Assembly: GCA_024279575.1 (NCBI GenBank)
Contig: JAJRRJ010000113.1
Coordinates: 1-14,101, forward strand
Length of the DNA: 14,101 bases
DNA from: Alphaproteobacteria bacterium
GTDB taxonomy: Bacteria; Pseudomonadota; Alphaproteobacteria; Rhizobiales; Devosiaceae
Direction of reading: 5' to 3'
The first letter of the stretch is position 1. Every line of letters starts with the position of its first letter. Below, in pieces: positions 6,957 to 14,062 of this stretch. The position numbers and the translations under genes are program-made. Under the pieces are notes generated by a model. The model had not been told where the DNA came from. It saw only the letters and a list, made by a program, of their open reading frames with translations, and searched no databases.

Positions 6957-8174
6957 TTACGCTCCCTTTATGTGCTGACTTACTGTGTCCACATCCTTAT
7001 CGCCACGCCCTGACAGGCAGAGGACTATTGTTTGGTCCCTATCCATTGTGGGGGCTAATTTCATAACCTGAGCCAGTCCGTGGGCGCTTTCCAAAGCGGG
7101 TAATATGCCCTCAAGTCTGGCGCAAAGCTGAAAAGCTTCAAGGGCTTCGCTATCGGTTATGGGCACATAGTTTACTCGCCCGCTATCTTTCAAAAATGAA
7201 TGTTCGGGGCCAACGCCTGGATAATCAAGCCCTGCGGAAATTGAATCGCCCTCAAGAATTTGCCCATCCTCATCCTGTAATAGATAAGTGCGATTTCCGT
7301 GCAATACGCCCGGGCGGCCTCCGGTCATGGAAGCGGCGTGGCCATTATCCACATCAATGCCATAGCCACCAGCCTCAGCGCCATACATTTTTACGTTTGG
7401 ATCATCAAGAAACTCGTGGAACAGGCCAATAGCATTGGAGCCTCCTCCGATACAGGCCACCAGCGCGTCTGGGGTTCCCCCTTCTATCCTATCAAATTGC
7501 TCGCGCAATTCTGCGCCAATCACTGATTGAAAATCGCGCACCATTGCAGGATAAGGATGGGGTCCGGCTGCTGTTCCGATCAGGTAGTAGGTATCCTCGA
7601 CATTGGCAACCCAGTCACGCAAGGCCTCGTTCATGGCATCTTTCAAGGTTCCGGCTCCGGCGGTTACCGGCACGATTTTTGCTCCCAAAAGCTCCATGCG
7701 AAAAACATTGGGCGCCTGACGTTCCACATCTGTCGCCCCCATATAAACCACACAGGGCAATCCAAAACGCGCACAAACGGTGGCTGTTGCCACCCCATGC
7801 TGGCCAGCACCGGTTTCAGCAATAATACGGGTTTTCCCCATGCGCTTGGCCAACAATATCTGCCCAAGACAATTATTGAGCTTGTGGGACCCGGTATGAT
7901 TGAGCTCCTCGCGTTTGAAATAGACTTTTGCGCCCCCAAGATGCTCGCTCATCCGTTCAGCAAAATACAAGGGAGATGGCCGCCCCGTATAGTGGGTATT
8001 AAGATCGGACAACTGAGCAATATAGGCGGGGTCGGATTTGGCAGCATCATAGGCTTCCTCCAATTCCCGGATGAGCGGCATCAGTGTTTCGGCAACAAAT
8101 CGGCCACCAAAATCTCCAAAACGACCCTCTTCAGTGGGCCCGTTACGCAGGCTGTTTGTTTTTTGCTCGTTCAT
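6957..8174 (-). CDS. trpB: Tryptophan synthase beta subunit
   Basis: This is a 405-residue PLP enzyme that condenses indole with serine to make tryptophan. The PLP-binding lysine is Lys98 in HTGSHK, followed by the ETGAGQHG segment with the catalytic glutamate, and the glycine-rich phosphate loop GGGSNA. The C-terminal LSGRGDKD motif is also present. The length fits the TrpB1 family (E. coli 397). I chose ATG at 8174, which has GCGAG about 8 bases upstream and leaves 37 bases after the trpF stop. The frame stays open further upstream to 8321, but that would overlap trpF by more than 100 bases and add sequence unlike the family. It is probably cotranscribed with trpF. Confidence 0.97.
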   Translation of the reverse strand: MNEQKTNSLRNGPTEEGRFGDFGGRFVAETLMPLIRELEEAYDAAKSDPAYIAQLSDLNTHYTGRPSPLYFAERMSEHLGGAKVYFKREELNHTGSHKLNNCLGQILLAKRMGKTRIIAETGAGQHGVATATVCARFGLPCVVYMGATDVERQAPNVFRMELLGAKIVPVTAGAGTLKDAMNEALRDWVANVEDTYYLIGTAAGPHPYPAMVRDFQSVIGAELREQFDRIEGGTPDALVACIGGGSNAIGLFHEFLDDPNVKMYGAEAGGYGIDVDNGHAASMTGGRPGVLHGNRTYLLQDEDGQILEGDSISAGLDYPGVGPEHSFLKDSGRVNYVPITDSEALEAFQLCARLEGILPALESAHGLAQVMKLAPTMDRDQTIVLCLSGRGDKDVDTVSQHIKGA

Positions 8175-8211
8175 TAAAATATCTCGCTTCGCCAGGAGTT
8201 TTGGGTCGGGG

Positions 8212-8874
8212 TCAACTTGCCTGAGCAGCACGGGCATTGGCAATGAATTGTTTGATTTTATTCCGGTCTTTTTCCCCCGGGGCACTTTCCACGCCGGAGG
8301 AAACATCAACACCAATTGCATTAGTGGATTTTATGGCCGCTGCCACATTGGCAGGGTTTAGTCCCCCGGACAGCAAAAAATCAAAGCCTGCATCAAGCGC
8401 GCTCAGAATATTCCAGTCAAAAACCTTGCCCAGCCCGCCCGGACGGGTGGCGCCTTTTGGCGGTTTGGCGTCGAGTAAAATTTTTGCGCCAATTTCGGCA
8501 AAGTCTTCAATATTGCCTAAGTCACTTTCCTGAGAAACCGAAAATACCTTAATCACCGCCTGACCGGCCTCTATCAATTCCGATACGGTTTTAAGGGGTT
8601 CACTGCCATGGAGTTGAATAAAATCGGGGGCTAAACCCTTTACTTCACCTAACTGGGCGGGTGAAGGGTTTACCAGCAAAACAACCGATCCTGCACGGCC
8701 CGCGCATTGTTCAATCAGAGGTCCAATTTGCTTAAGTTCAAGGTGCCGCGGGCTTTTGGGGAAGTTTACAAACCCCACCATTTCCACCCCTTCATTCAAG
8801 GTAAATTCAAGCATGGCCGCATCCTTGAGGCCACATATCTTAATCTCTAAATCGGACTGGTTCGGTTTACGCAT
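8212..8874 (-). CDS. trpF: Phosphoribosylanthranilate isomerase
   Basis: This 220-residue TIM-barrel enzyme carries out the Amadori rearrangement of phosphoribosylanthranilate to CdRP in tryptophan synthesis. The general-base cysteine is Cys14 in KICGLK and the general acid is Asp135 in LLDAKPPKG. The segments GFVNFPKSPRHL and the phosphate-binding LSGGLNPANV also match the family. The start is uncertain. ATG at 8874 has no strong Shine-Dalgarno sequence, and an in-frame TTG at 8883 with AAGAA just upstream would add three residues. It stands alone rather than fused to trpC as in enterobacteria, which is normal for alphaproteobacteria. lapA ends 38 bases upstream. Confidence 0.95.
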   Translation of the reverse strand: MRKPNQSDLEIKICGLKDAAMLEFTLNEGVEMVGFVNFPKSPRHLELKQIGPLIEQCAGRAGSVVLLVNPSPAQLGEVKGLAPDFIQLHGSEPLKTVSELIEAGQAVIKVFSVSQESDLGNIEDFAEIGAKILLDAKPPKGATRPGGLGKVFDWNILSALDAGFDFLLSGGLNPANVAAAIKSTNAIGVDVSSGVESAPGEKDRNKIKQFIANARAAQAS

Positions 8875-8912
8875 TTTGCACAAGATTTCTTAAATTCACC
8901 GGATAGCAGGTC

Positions 8913-9257
8913 TCAGGAGGGGTCAAACAAAGCTTTGGATTCGTTCGAATTTTCCTCAAGGTTTTTAGCCTTGTTGCGCTCAGCTTCCATTTGGTGCACC
9001 TGTTTTTTAAGGTGCCTCTTTTGCTGGCGAAGCTCCCCTTGAGCGAACCAGGTTGCCACCCCACCAAGAAAAATACCAATAATCAGCATTGCATAAATCA
9101 CGATAAACAACGGCACCTGAACGCTCCCTACCAGCGCAGGTTCACTCATCAGCGGATCAAATCTTACCGCAACCATATGACGGTTGGCCAATGCAAACAG
9201 CACTAAAAGCAACGACAGTGGCGCAAGCACCAGCAAGCCGATCAAACGTTTGGTCAT
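8913..9257 (-). CDS. LapA-family (DUF1049) inner-membrane protein
   Basis: This 114-residue protein has two membrane segments at about residues 5-27 and 47-70, then a basic and acidic coiled-coil-like tail (about 72-110). The pattern NRHMVAVRFDP after the first span and PLFIVIYAMLIIGIFLGG in the second is typical of the lipopolysaccharide assembly protein A domain (PF06305). In E. coli, LapA works with LapB/YciM and FtsH on LPS assembly and LpxC turnover; no lapB is visible here, so the role here is inferred from the family only. AAGAA lies 5-6 bases before the ATG. It follows ihfB by 42 bases, as in many alphaproteobacteria, and is probably in the same transcript. Confidence 0.85.
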   Translation of the reverse strand: MTKRLIGLLVLAPLSLLLVLFALANRHMVAVRFDPLMSEPALVGSVQVPLFIVIYAMLIIGIFLGGVATWFAQGELRQQKRHLKKQVHQMEAERNKAKNLEENSNESKALFDPS

Positions 9258-9299
9258 AATAGTTCTTTGTGCCTCATACCATTTGGATATACCGGCAAA

Positions 9300-9578
9300 T
9301 TACCGGTTCAAGCGCTCTCGAATTTCTTTACCTGCCTTGAACTGAGGCACATATTTCTCACTGACCGCAACTTTTTCGCCTGTGCGCGGGTTGCGCCCAA
9401 CCCGGGCAGGTCGATTTTTGACCGAAAATGCGCCAAACCCACGCAATTCCACCCGGTCACCGCGGGCCAGCGCATCGCCCATTTCATTGAGAATCGCACC
9501 GACAATATTTTCAATGTCCTTTTGAAAAAGGTGCGGATTTTCATCTACCAGCTTTTGTACAAGTTCAGACTTTATCAT
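9300..9578 (-). CDS. ihfB: Integration host factor subunit beta
   Basis: This 92-residue DNA-bending protein of the HU/IHF family forms a heterodimer with IhfA and bends specific sites in recombination, replication and transcription. The core RGFGAFSVKNRPARVGRNP ends with Pro64 at the tip of the beta-ribbon arm, which intercalates into DNA in the family; RTGEKV follows. The start MIKSEL at 9578 matches IhfB proteins and has a G-rich GGGGG nearby. The frame is open upstream to a TTG at 9665, but that extension is unlike the family. The neighbours sppA upstream and lapA downstream support IhfB over HU. The stop lies in the loop of a small hairpin (9291-9307) with no U-tract. Confidence 0.94.
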   Translation of the reverse strand: MIKSELVQKLVDENPHLFQKDIENIVGAILNEMGDALARGDRVELRGFGAFSVKNRPARVGRNPRTGEKVAVSEKYVPQFKAGKEIRERLNR

Positions 9579-9636
9579 GTTACCCCCAAAATTTGCCTCT
9601 TTTTCCCAGCTTCTCTGCGCTGAAGTTTTATCAGCT

Positions 9637-9665
9637 AAGCAATCTAATGGTCCAAACTTTGTCAA
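9637..9665 (-). promoter_or_regulatory. Candidate ihfB promoter
   Basis: On the minus strand a perfect TTGACA (9660-9665) is followed by a 17-base spacer and TTGCTT (9637-9642). The -10 is weak against the textbook consensus, but the rpsA upstream region has the same hexamer at the same spacing. It would give a leader of about 50 bases before the ihfB start at 9578. It is a tentative match by eye. Confidence 0.38.
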
Positions 9666-9691
9666 TAAAAATCACTTCAAAACCGATGTGT

Positions 9692-10645
9692 TTACAACTG
9701 CCAAAGCGAAACCAGACCATTCAGGGAATGCCCCTGAATTGGTGCCGCATTCAATCCTAGCATAGTTTTTGCCTGTTCGCCTAGAACCCGAATGATGCGT
9801 TGCTCAAAACTTTCAGGTGGTGGATATACCTGCCAAACAGGCAGGCCTTCTTCCACATCCTGCATTTCCAGCCAGATGATGGCTTCGGCCTGACCACCAA
9901 ATTCATCAACCAGGCCACTGGTGTGGGCCATCCGGCCATTTACTATGCGTCCGTCCGCCAGTGCAAGTGTTGCCCGACGGGACAGGCCGCGACGCTCTGC
10001 AACAATGTCCACGAACCAGTTAAAACTATCGTCCACCAGGTTTTGCAAACTGGCGCGCACCTCATCGGACATTGCTTCATCTGCATCAGGCTCCGCCTTT
10101 AGGGGACCAGAGGCCACTTTATCAAAATCAATGCCGATGGTGTCGAGCAGACCGGACGCATCAACATGACTGAACAAAACCCCGATTGAACCAACAATTG
10201 ACAGGCGCCGGGCAAATATCCGGTCCGTGGCGATTGCCCCCATATACGCTGCAGAGGCCCCCAACTCGTTTATCACCGCCACTACCGGTTTATTAACTCT
10301 TAATGCACTTAAGGCTTCATATATTTCTTCCCCGCCAGCTGTGGTGCCACCGGGGGAATTGATCCGAACGATTACCGCCCTGATGTTTTCATTTTCCGCC
10401 AGATCCTCAAGTACCGCCATGCGCTGCGCACTTGTGGCAATCACCCCCTCAATAGCAACCAGCGCAATATAATCTGTATTGGATTTTGAGTATTCATTAC
10501 TCAAACGAAGCCCCAGAGCCAACACAGCAATTGCCAGGGCCGCAAAGCCAAATATGCGCCAACGGCCGCGCGAACGGCGCAAAGCCCGCATGAGAGGGTA
10601 TTTATTATCTGACCTTGTGGAAGGTGCTGGATTATCTTCGTTCAT
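9692..10645 (-). CDS. sppA: Signal peptide peptidase SppA (S49 family, short form)
   Basis: This 317-residue membrane-anchored serine protease degrades cleaved signal peptides. A basic N-terminus leads into one membrane span at about residues 31-48, and the catalytic domain lies on the far side. The Ser-Lys dyad is visible: Ser131 in GASAAYMGA and Lys183 in SGPLKAEP. RINSPGGTTAGGEEIYE (from about 94) and SIVGSIGVLF are further family signatures. The length fits the short (about 36 kDa) form, which has one protease domain rather than the two in E. coli SppA. rpsA lies upstream with a terminator between, so sppA needs its own promoter or read-through. ihfB follows 113 bases downstream with a possible promoter of its own. 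Confidence 0.94.
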   Translation of the reverse strand: MNEDNPAPSTRSDNKYPLMRALRRSRGRWRIFGFAALAIAVLALGLRLSNEYSKSNTDYIALVAIEGVIATSAQRMAVLEDLAENENIRAVIVRINSPGGTTAGGEEIYEALSALRVNKPVVAVINELGASAAYMGAIATDRIFARRLSIVGSIGVLFSHVDASGLLDTIGIDFDKVASGPLKAEPDADEAMSDEVRASLQNLVDDSFNWFVDIVAERRGLSRRATLALADGRIVNGRMAHTSGLVDEFGGQAEAIIWLEMQDVEEGLPVWQVYPPPESFEQRIIRVLGEQAKTMLGLNAAPIQGHSLNGLVSLWQL

Positions 10646-10677
10646 CTGCCGCTTCTGTTTTTTGTTTACACTAAATC

Positions 10678-10714
10678 AAAAAACCCCGCGATCCAAACTC
10701 AATTGAACCGCGGG
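10678..10714 (-). terminator. Rho-independent terminator of rpsA
   Basis: On the minus strand CCCCGCG (10708-10714) pairs with CGCGGGG (10683-10689) across an 18-base loop, followed by five T (10678-10682). It lies 36 bases after the rpsA stop, and ahead of sppA. The large loop may lower efficiency, so partial read-through into sppA is possible. Confidence 0.82.
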
Positions 10715-10749
10715 GCAGAATTTTTCAGGTCGCTAAAGAGCAAAGTGAC

Positions 10750-12447
10750 TTAGTCGTCGTCTTTGTCTTTCAAGGCTGCGCCCAGAATATCGCCAAGGGA
10801 AGCGCCGGAAGACGATGAGCCATACTGGGCCACCGCTTCTTTTTCTTCGGCAATTTCGAGGGCTTTAATCGACAGGCCAACCCGATGGGTTTTCTTGTCA
10901 AACTGGGTGACGCGCGCGTCCACCTTATCACCAACGGCAAAGCGTTCTGAGCGCTGCTCAGAACGATCCCGGCTCAGATCAGAACGGCGAATGAACGATG
11001 TCATTTCAGTATCGCCAATGCTCACTTCAATGCCCCCGTCATTTACCTGGGTGACAATACAGGTCACAACTGCGCCACGACGCAAGCCGCCCCCATCCTG
11101 GGATTCAGCTTCACCGGAAGCCAGTTGTTTGATACCCAGAGAAATCCGCTCTTTTTCAATATCAACGTCAAGCACGATAGCTTTCACAATATCTCCGCGA
11201 TCATAATCGCCAAGGGCCTCTTCGCCGGGACGTTTCCAATCCAGATCGGAAAGGTGAACCATGCCATCAACATCCCCGTCAAGACCGATAAACAGGCCAA
11301 ATTCGGTTTTGTTTTTGACTTCGCCTTCAACGATTGAACCAACGGCGTGGCTTTCAGTGAAACTATCCCATGGATTGTCATTACACTGTTTCAAACCAAG
11401 TGAAATCCGGCGCTTTTCAGGATCAACCTCAAGTACCATGGCTTCAACTTCTTGCGTTGTTGAAACAATTTTACCCGGATGAATGTTTTTCTTGGTCCAG
11501 CTCATTTCGGAAACGTGGATCAACCCTTCAATGCCAGGCTCCAGCTCAACAAACGCGCCATAATCAGTAATGTTGGTCACGCGGCCAGTAAATTTAGCAC
11601 CAGTTGGATATTTGGCACCAATGCCATCCCATGGATCAGCTTCAAGCTGTTTCATACCAAGGGAAATGCGATGGCTTTCAAGATTAATCCGCACGATCTG
11701 AACCTTGATGGTTTCACCAATGGTAAGAACGTCTGATGGGTGGTTTACCCGACGCCAGGCAATGTCAGTCACGTGAAGCAGGCCGTCAATGCCGCCAAGA
11801 TCAACAAATGCGCCATAATCAGTGATGTTTTTGACCACACCTTCAACCGTTTGTCCTTCGGCCAGACGTCCAACGATTTCCGAGCGCTGTTCCGCCCGGC
11901 TTTCTTCCAGAATGGCACGACGCGAAACAACGATGTTGCCCCGGCGCTTGTCCATTTTTAGAACCTGAAAGGGCTGGGGAACGTTCATCAGCGGGCCAAT
12001 ATCGCGAATGGGGCGAATATCAACCTGAGAACGGGGCAAAAAGGCAACCGCCCCCTGCAAATCAACGGTAAAGCCACCTTTGACCTGATTGAAAATAATG
12101 CCCTCAACCTTCTCGTCATTCTCGAATTGTTTTTCCAGACGGGTCCAGCTTTCTTCGCGACGGGCTTTCTCACGGCTCAGAACCGCTTCGCCCATGGCAT
12201 TTTCAACCCGGTCCACATAGACCTCAACTTCGCTGCCTACAACGATTGAGCCATCTTTTCCTGCGGCGCCAAATTCCTTCAGAGGAACGCGCCCTTCAGT
12301 TTTCAGGCCCACATCAATAATCGCCAGATCTTTTTCAATAGCGACCACTTTGCCCTTAACCACAGCACCTTCAAGGGGCTCATGATCGATGAAAGAATCC
12401 ATCAACAGGGCTTCAAAATCTTCTGTTGTCACAGTTTGCTGTGCCAT
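10750..12447 (-). CDS. rpsA: 30S ribosomal protein S1
   Basis: This 565-residue protein brings mRNA to the 30S subunit and melts structure near the start site. Six S1 (OB-fold) repeats lie at about residues 27-93, 111-177, 198-265, 283-352, 370-440 and 457-528. Repeats 3 to 5 carry the clearest consensus (TDYGAFVDL, TDYGAFVEL, TEFGLFIGL), while the first two are divergent, as expected for the ribosome-docking repeats. The tail is short and acidic, ending in DKDDD. I chose ATG at 12447: GGAG lies 5 bases upstream and the protein starts MAQQTVT. The frame is open to 12519, but that adds a non-family hydrophobic stretch. cmk is upstream, the classic pairing. Confidence 0.97.
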   Translation of the reverse strand: MAQQTVTTEDFEALLMDSFIDHEPLEGAVVKGKVVAIEKDLAIIDVGLKTEGRVPLKEFGAAGKDGSIVVGSEVEVYVDRVENAMGEAVLSREKARREESWTRLEKQFENDEKVEGIIFNQVKGGFTVDLQGAVAFLPRSQVDIRPIRDIGPLMNVPQPFQVLKMDKRRGNIVVSRRAILEESRAEQRSEIVGRLAEGQTVEGVVKNITDYGAFVDLGGIDGLLHVTDIAWRRVNHPSDVLTIGETIKVQIVRINLESHRISLGMKQLEADPWDGIGAKYPTGAKFTGRVTNITDYGAFVELEPGIEGLIHVSEMSWTKKNIHPGKIVSTTQEVEAMVLEVDPEKRRISLGLKQCNDNPWDSFTESHAVGSIVEGEVKNKTEFGLFIGLDGDVDGMVHLSDLDWKRPGEEALGDYDRGDIVKAIVLDVDIEKERISLGIKQLASGEAESQDGGGLRRGAVVTCIVTQVNDGGIEVSIGDTEMTSFIRRSDLSRDRSEQRSERFAVGDKVDARVTQFDKKTHRVGLSIKALEIAEEKEAVAQYGSSSSGASLGDILGAALKDKDDD

Positions 12448-12693
12448 TTGTACTCCAATATGCGCGTCATTCGGTTTGATTAAAAAAAGCAATAAGAAGG
12501 CCCGTAAAACCCCGCCCATACTGGTTGTTCAAAAAACAAGCAATATCCTGACGCGTCGGGGGTCAAATGGAACCATCAAATGCGAGGTTTGCAAATGCAG
12601 ATCGTGATATTTGTTAGAGCGTTGTATTCACTGCCGGTTACCCGGCCTGCCTGTATGCGCAGCCTCAAAATTCAGGGGTTTGAATTTGACCGG
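12448..12693 (-). promoter_or_regulatory. cmk-rpsA intergenic region and rpsA leader
   Basis: These 246 bases hold no convincing gene. On the minus strand a possible promoter is TTGACC (12561-12566), 17 bases, TTGCTT (12538-12543), giving a leader of about 85 bases. Further upstream is a perfect hairpin, GCCGG-GTAA-CCGGC (12633-12646), with a GNRA-type loop and no U-tract. The 11-mer CCGGTTACCCG (plus strand) occurs at 12634-12644 and again at 12690-12700, across the cmk stop. A seven-T run on the minus strand is at 12482-12488. Autoregulation by S1 is known for rpsA in E. coli; whether it happens here cannot be read from the sequence. Confidence 0.4.
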
Positions 12694-13332
12694 TTACCCG
12701 CCCATCCCCTGACCTGTTGCTTTGTTTACAAGCGCGATTGCCGCCTCTAACGCCGCTTCTATATCCAATTCACTGGTATCTAGCAAGAGGGCACCTTCGC
12801 CGGGATAAAATGCCCCGGCAGGATTTTCTTTATCACTTTCATCGCGCCGTCTGATCTGGTCAAGAATATCAGCTTCGTCCACACTGTTTTCCTGATTGCT
12901 CAGCTGCTTTGCCCGGCGACTGGCGCGCACTTCAGGAAGGGCCGTTATAAACAGCTTTGCCTCAGCCTGCGGACAAATGCGAGATCCGATGTCCCGCCCG
13001 TCAAGTACTGCCCCCCCTTCCTGGGTGGCAAAACTGGTTTGCAAATCAAACAACGCAGCGCGCACCCTTGGGATTCGCGCAACCTTTGCAGCGGCCATAC
13101 TCACATCAGTTGCCCCAAGAATAGCGGGGTCCAAATTTTCAACATCCAGATTTATTGCCAGTTTTTCGGCACGCTCCACCAAGTCAGGAGCTGTCAGACT
13201 ATCGATCAAAGCGTACCCAATGGCGCGATAAAGCAACCCGGTGTCCAGGTGGGGCAAATCAAAGTGCTTTGCCAGGCCTTTAGCAATTGTACCTTTTCCC
13301 GATGCGGCGGGCCCATCGATCGCAATAATCAT
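12694..13332 (-). CDS. cmk: Cytidylate (CMP/dCMP) kinase
   Basis: This 212-residue P-loop kinase phosphorylates CMP and dCMP with ATP in the pyrimidine salvage and supply pathway. The Walker A motif GPAASGKGT is at residues 7-15, immediately after the first beta strand. LDTGLLYRA and DGRDIGSRICPQAEAKLFITA are the nucleotide-binding signatures, with the lid region (RASRRAKQL) behind. The length is a little below E. coli (227) but normal for the class. GAGGT lies about 6 bases before the ATG. aroA, which commonly precedes cmk in alphaproteobacteria, is missing here; the neighbour is the divergent acidic zinc-ribbon gene. Confidence 0.96.
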   Translation of the reverse strand: MIIAIDGPAASGKGTIAKGLAKHFDLPHLDTGLLYRAIGYALIDSLTAPDLVERAEKLAINLDVENLDPAILGATDVSMAAAKVARIPRVRAALFDLQTSFATQEGGAVLDGRDIGSRICPQAEAKLFITALPEVRASRRAKQLSNQENSVDEADILDQIRRRDESDKENPAGAFYPGEGALLLDTSELDIEAALEAAIALVNKATGQGMGG

Positions 13333-13553
13333 ATTTTACCTCACACAAATCATATGCACATTGTGACGAAAAACAAACAAAAATCTAGGATAAAGGCGTC
13401 AAAACCCTCTTCGTTAAATTCCGAGATTACAGTCACAATTGAAATAAGCGTTTGACAGAGACAGGCTAGTTGAGTAACCGATCAAATCGGCCTCTTTGGG
13501 CTGGCGAAAGCCTTTTACGGCAAATCAGAGTTACATTTACAAAGGATATGGCA
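13333..13553. promoter_or_regulatory. Divergent intergenic region between cmk and the acidic zinc-ribbon gene
   Basis: This 221-base region must drive both genes. Plus strand: TTGACA (13452-13457), 17 bases, TAACCG (13475-13480) is a possible promoter with a strong -35 and weak -10. Its leader carries hairpins CCGAT-CAA-ATCGG (13478-13490) and GGCT-GGCGAA-AGCC (13499-13512), the latter followed by TTTT. Minus strand: TTGTTT (13371-13376), 16 bases, TATGAT (13349-13354) is a possible cmk promoter, but it would start the message within the ribosome site. An 8-bp inverted repeat, ATTGTGAC (13360-13367) and GTCACAAT (13432-13439), spans the region and could be an operator. Confidence 0.4.
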
Positions 13554-13982
13554 ATGGCTGATGACAAGCGCGGAACAAAACGCCAGTGCGAACATTGCGG
13601 GATGAAATATTACGATCTCAACCGAGACCCGATTTTGTGCCCGGGTTGTCAGGAGCCCTATGTGGAGCCAGCTGAGCCTACTCCGCGCAAATCCAAGGCG
13701 CCAGTGGATGAACCCAAGGTCGACAAAGCCACCACAAGCGAAGTTGAAGCCGATCCGGCTGCCGCTGAAGCGGGTGCAGAAGTTGTGTCATTTGAAGAAG
13801 CTGAAGCCGGTGACACTGAGGGCGAAGCCGATGATACGGAATCTGCCAAGGGTATTTCTGACGCGGATGACGTGGAAGATATTGGGGGCGAGGTGGATAA
13901 TTCGTTTGTCGAAAATGAAGACGACGATGATGAAGTCACGGCAGATAACTTTGGGCTGAACACTGCAAAGGATGACGACTAA
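13554..13982 (+). CDS. FYDLN-acid (TIGR02300-like) zinc-ribbon protein with acidic tail
   Basis: This is a 142-residue protein of unknown function, of a kind found widely in alphaproteobacteria. The N-terminus has two CxxC knuckles (Cys12, Cys15, Cys29, Cys32) enclosing YYDLNRDP, the variant here of the FYDLN motif, and should bind one zinc. From about residue 50 to the end it is low complexity and very acidic (runs of Glu, Asp and Ala, with DDDD near residue 123), so probably disordered. I chose ATG at 13554, 7 bases after AAAGGA; an ATG at 13548 is only one base from that site. The frame is open from 13470, but that start lies inside the likely promoter. The charge pattern could suit a nucleic-acid or ribosome-associated partner, which is inference. 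Confidence 0.88.
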   Translation: MADDKRGTKRQCEHCGMKYYDLNRDPILCPGCQEPYVEPAEPTPRKSKAPVDEPKVDKATTSEVEADPAAAEAGAEVVSFEEAEAGDTEGEADDTESAKGISDADDVEDIGGEVDNSFVENEDDDDEVTADNFGLNTAKDDD

Positions 13983-13988
13983 ATTTTA

Positions 13989-14018
13989 TTGCCGGTCCAA
14001 ATGGCAAAATAGTTTTTT
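13989..14018 (+). terminator. Possible terminator after the acidic zinc-ribbon gene
   Basis: TTGCC (13989-13993) pairs with GGCAA (14003-14007) over a 9-base loop, and a six-T run is at 14013-14018. The stem is short and five bases separate it from the T-run, so it may be weak. Confidence 0.35.
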
Positions 14019-14026
14019 ACCTGCGG

Positions 14027-14062
14027 ATTTAGGCTTGCGTCTTTGGGGGCACTTGCCTAAAT
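14027..14062. repeat. Inverted repeat at the window end
   Basis: ATTTAGGC (14027-14034) and GCCTAAAT (14055-14062) are perfect 8-bp arms around a 20-base loop, with no adjoining T-run. Beyond it GAACC (14071-14075) and GGTTC (14094-14098) form a second short inverted pair. No gene is visible in 13983-14101. These could be operator or leader structures of the next gene, which lies outside the window. Confidence 0.4.

Noticed and set aside
6344..7066. Open frame of 240 codons on the plus strand
   Set aside because: It spans the opposite strand of trpA, the small membrane gene and the end of trpB, with low-complexity sequence and no motif.
7527..8177. Open frame of 216 codons on the plus strand
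   Set aside because: It lies wholly opposite trpB, which has clear catalytic motifs; the translation has no family signature and is a shadow.
8175..8321. Upstream extension of trpB
   Set aside because: It would overlap trpF by over 100 bases and add residues unlike the family; ATG at 8174 gives the normal length.
9579..9665. Upstream extension of ihfB to a TTG start
   Set aside because: The added 29 residues do not match IhfB proteins and the stretch overlaps the likely promoter.
10646..10700. Promoter for sppA overlapping the rpsA terminator (TTGGAT-N16-TAGTGT on the minus strand)
   Set aside because: The match is weak, the -35 would sit in the terminator loop, and nothing else supports it.
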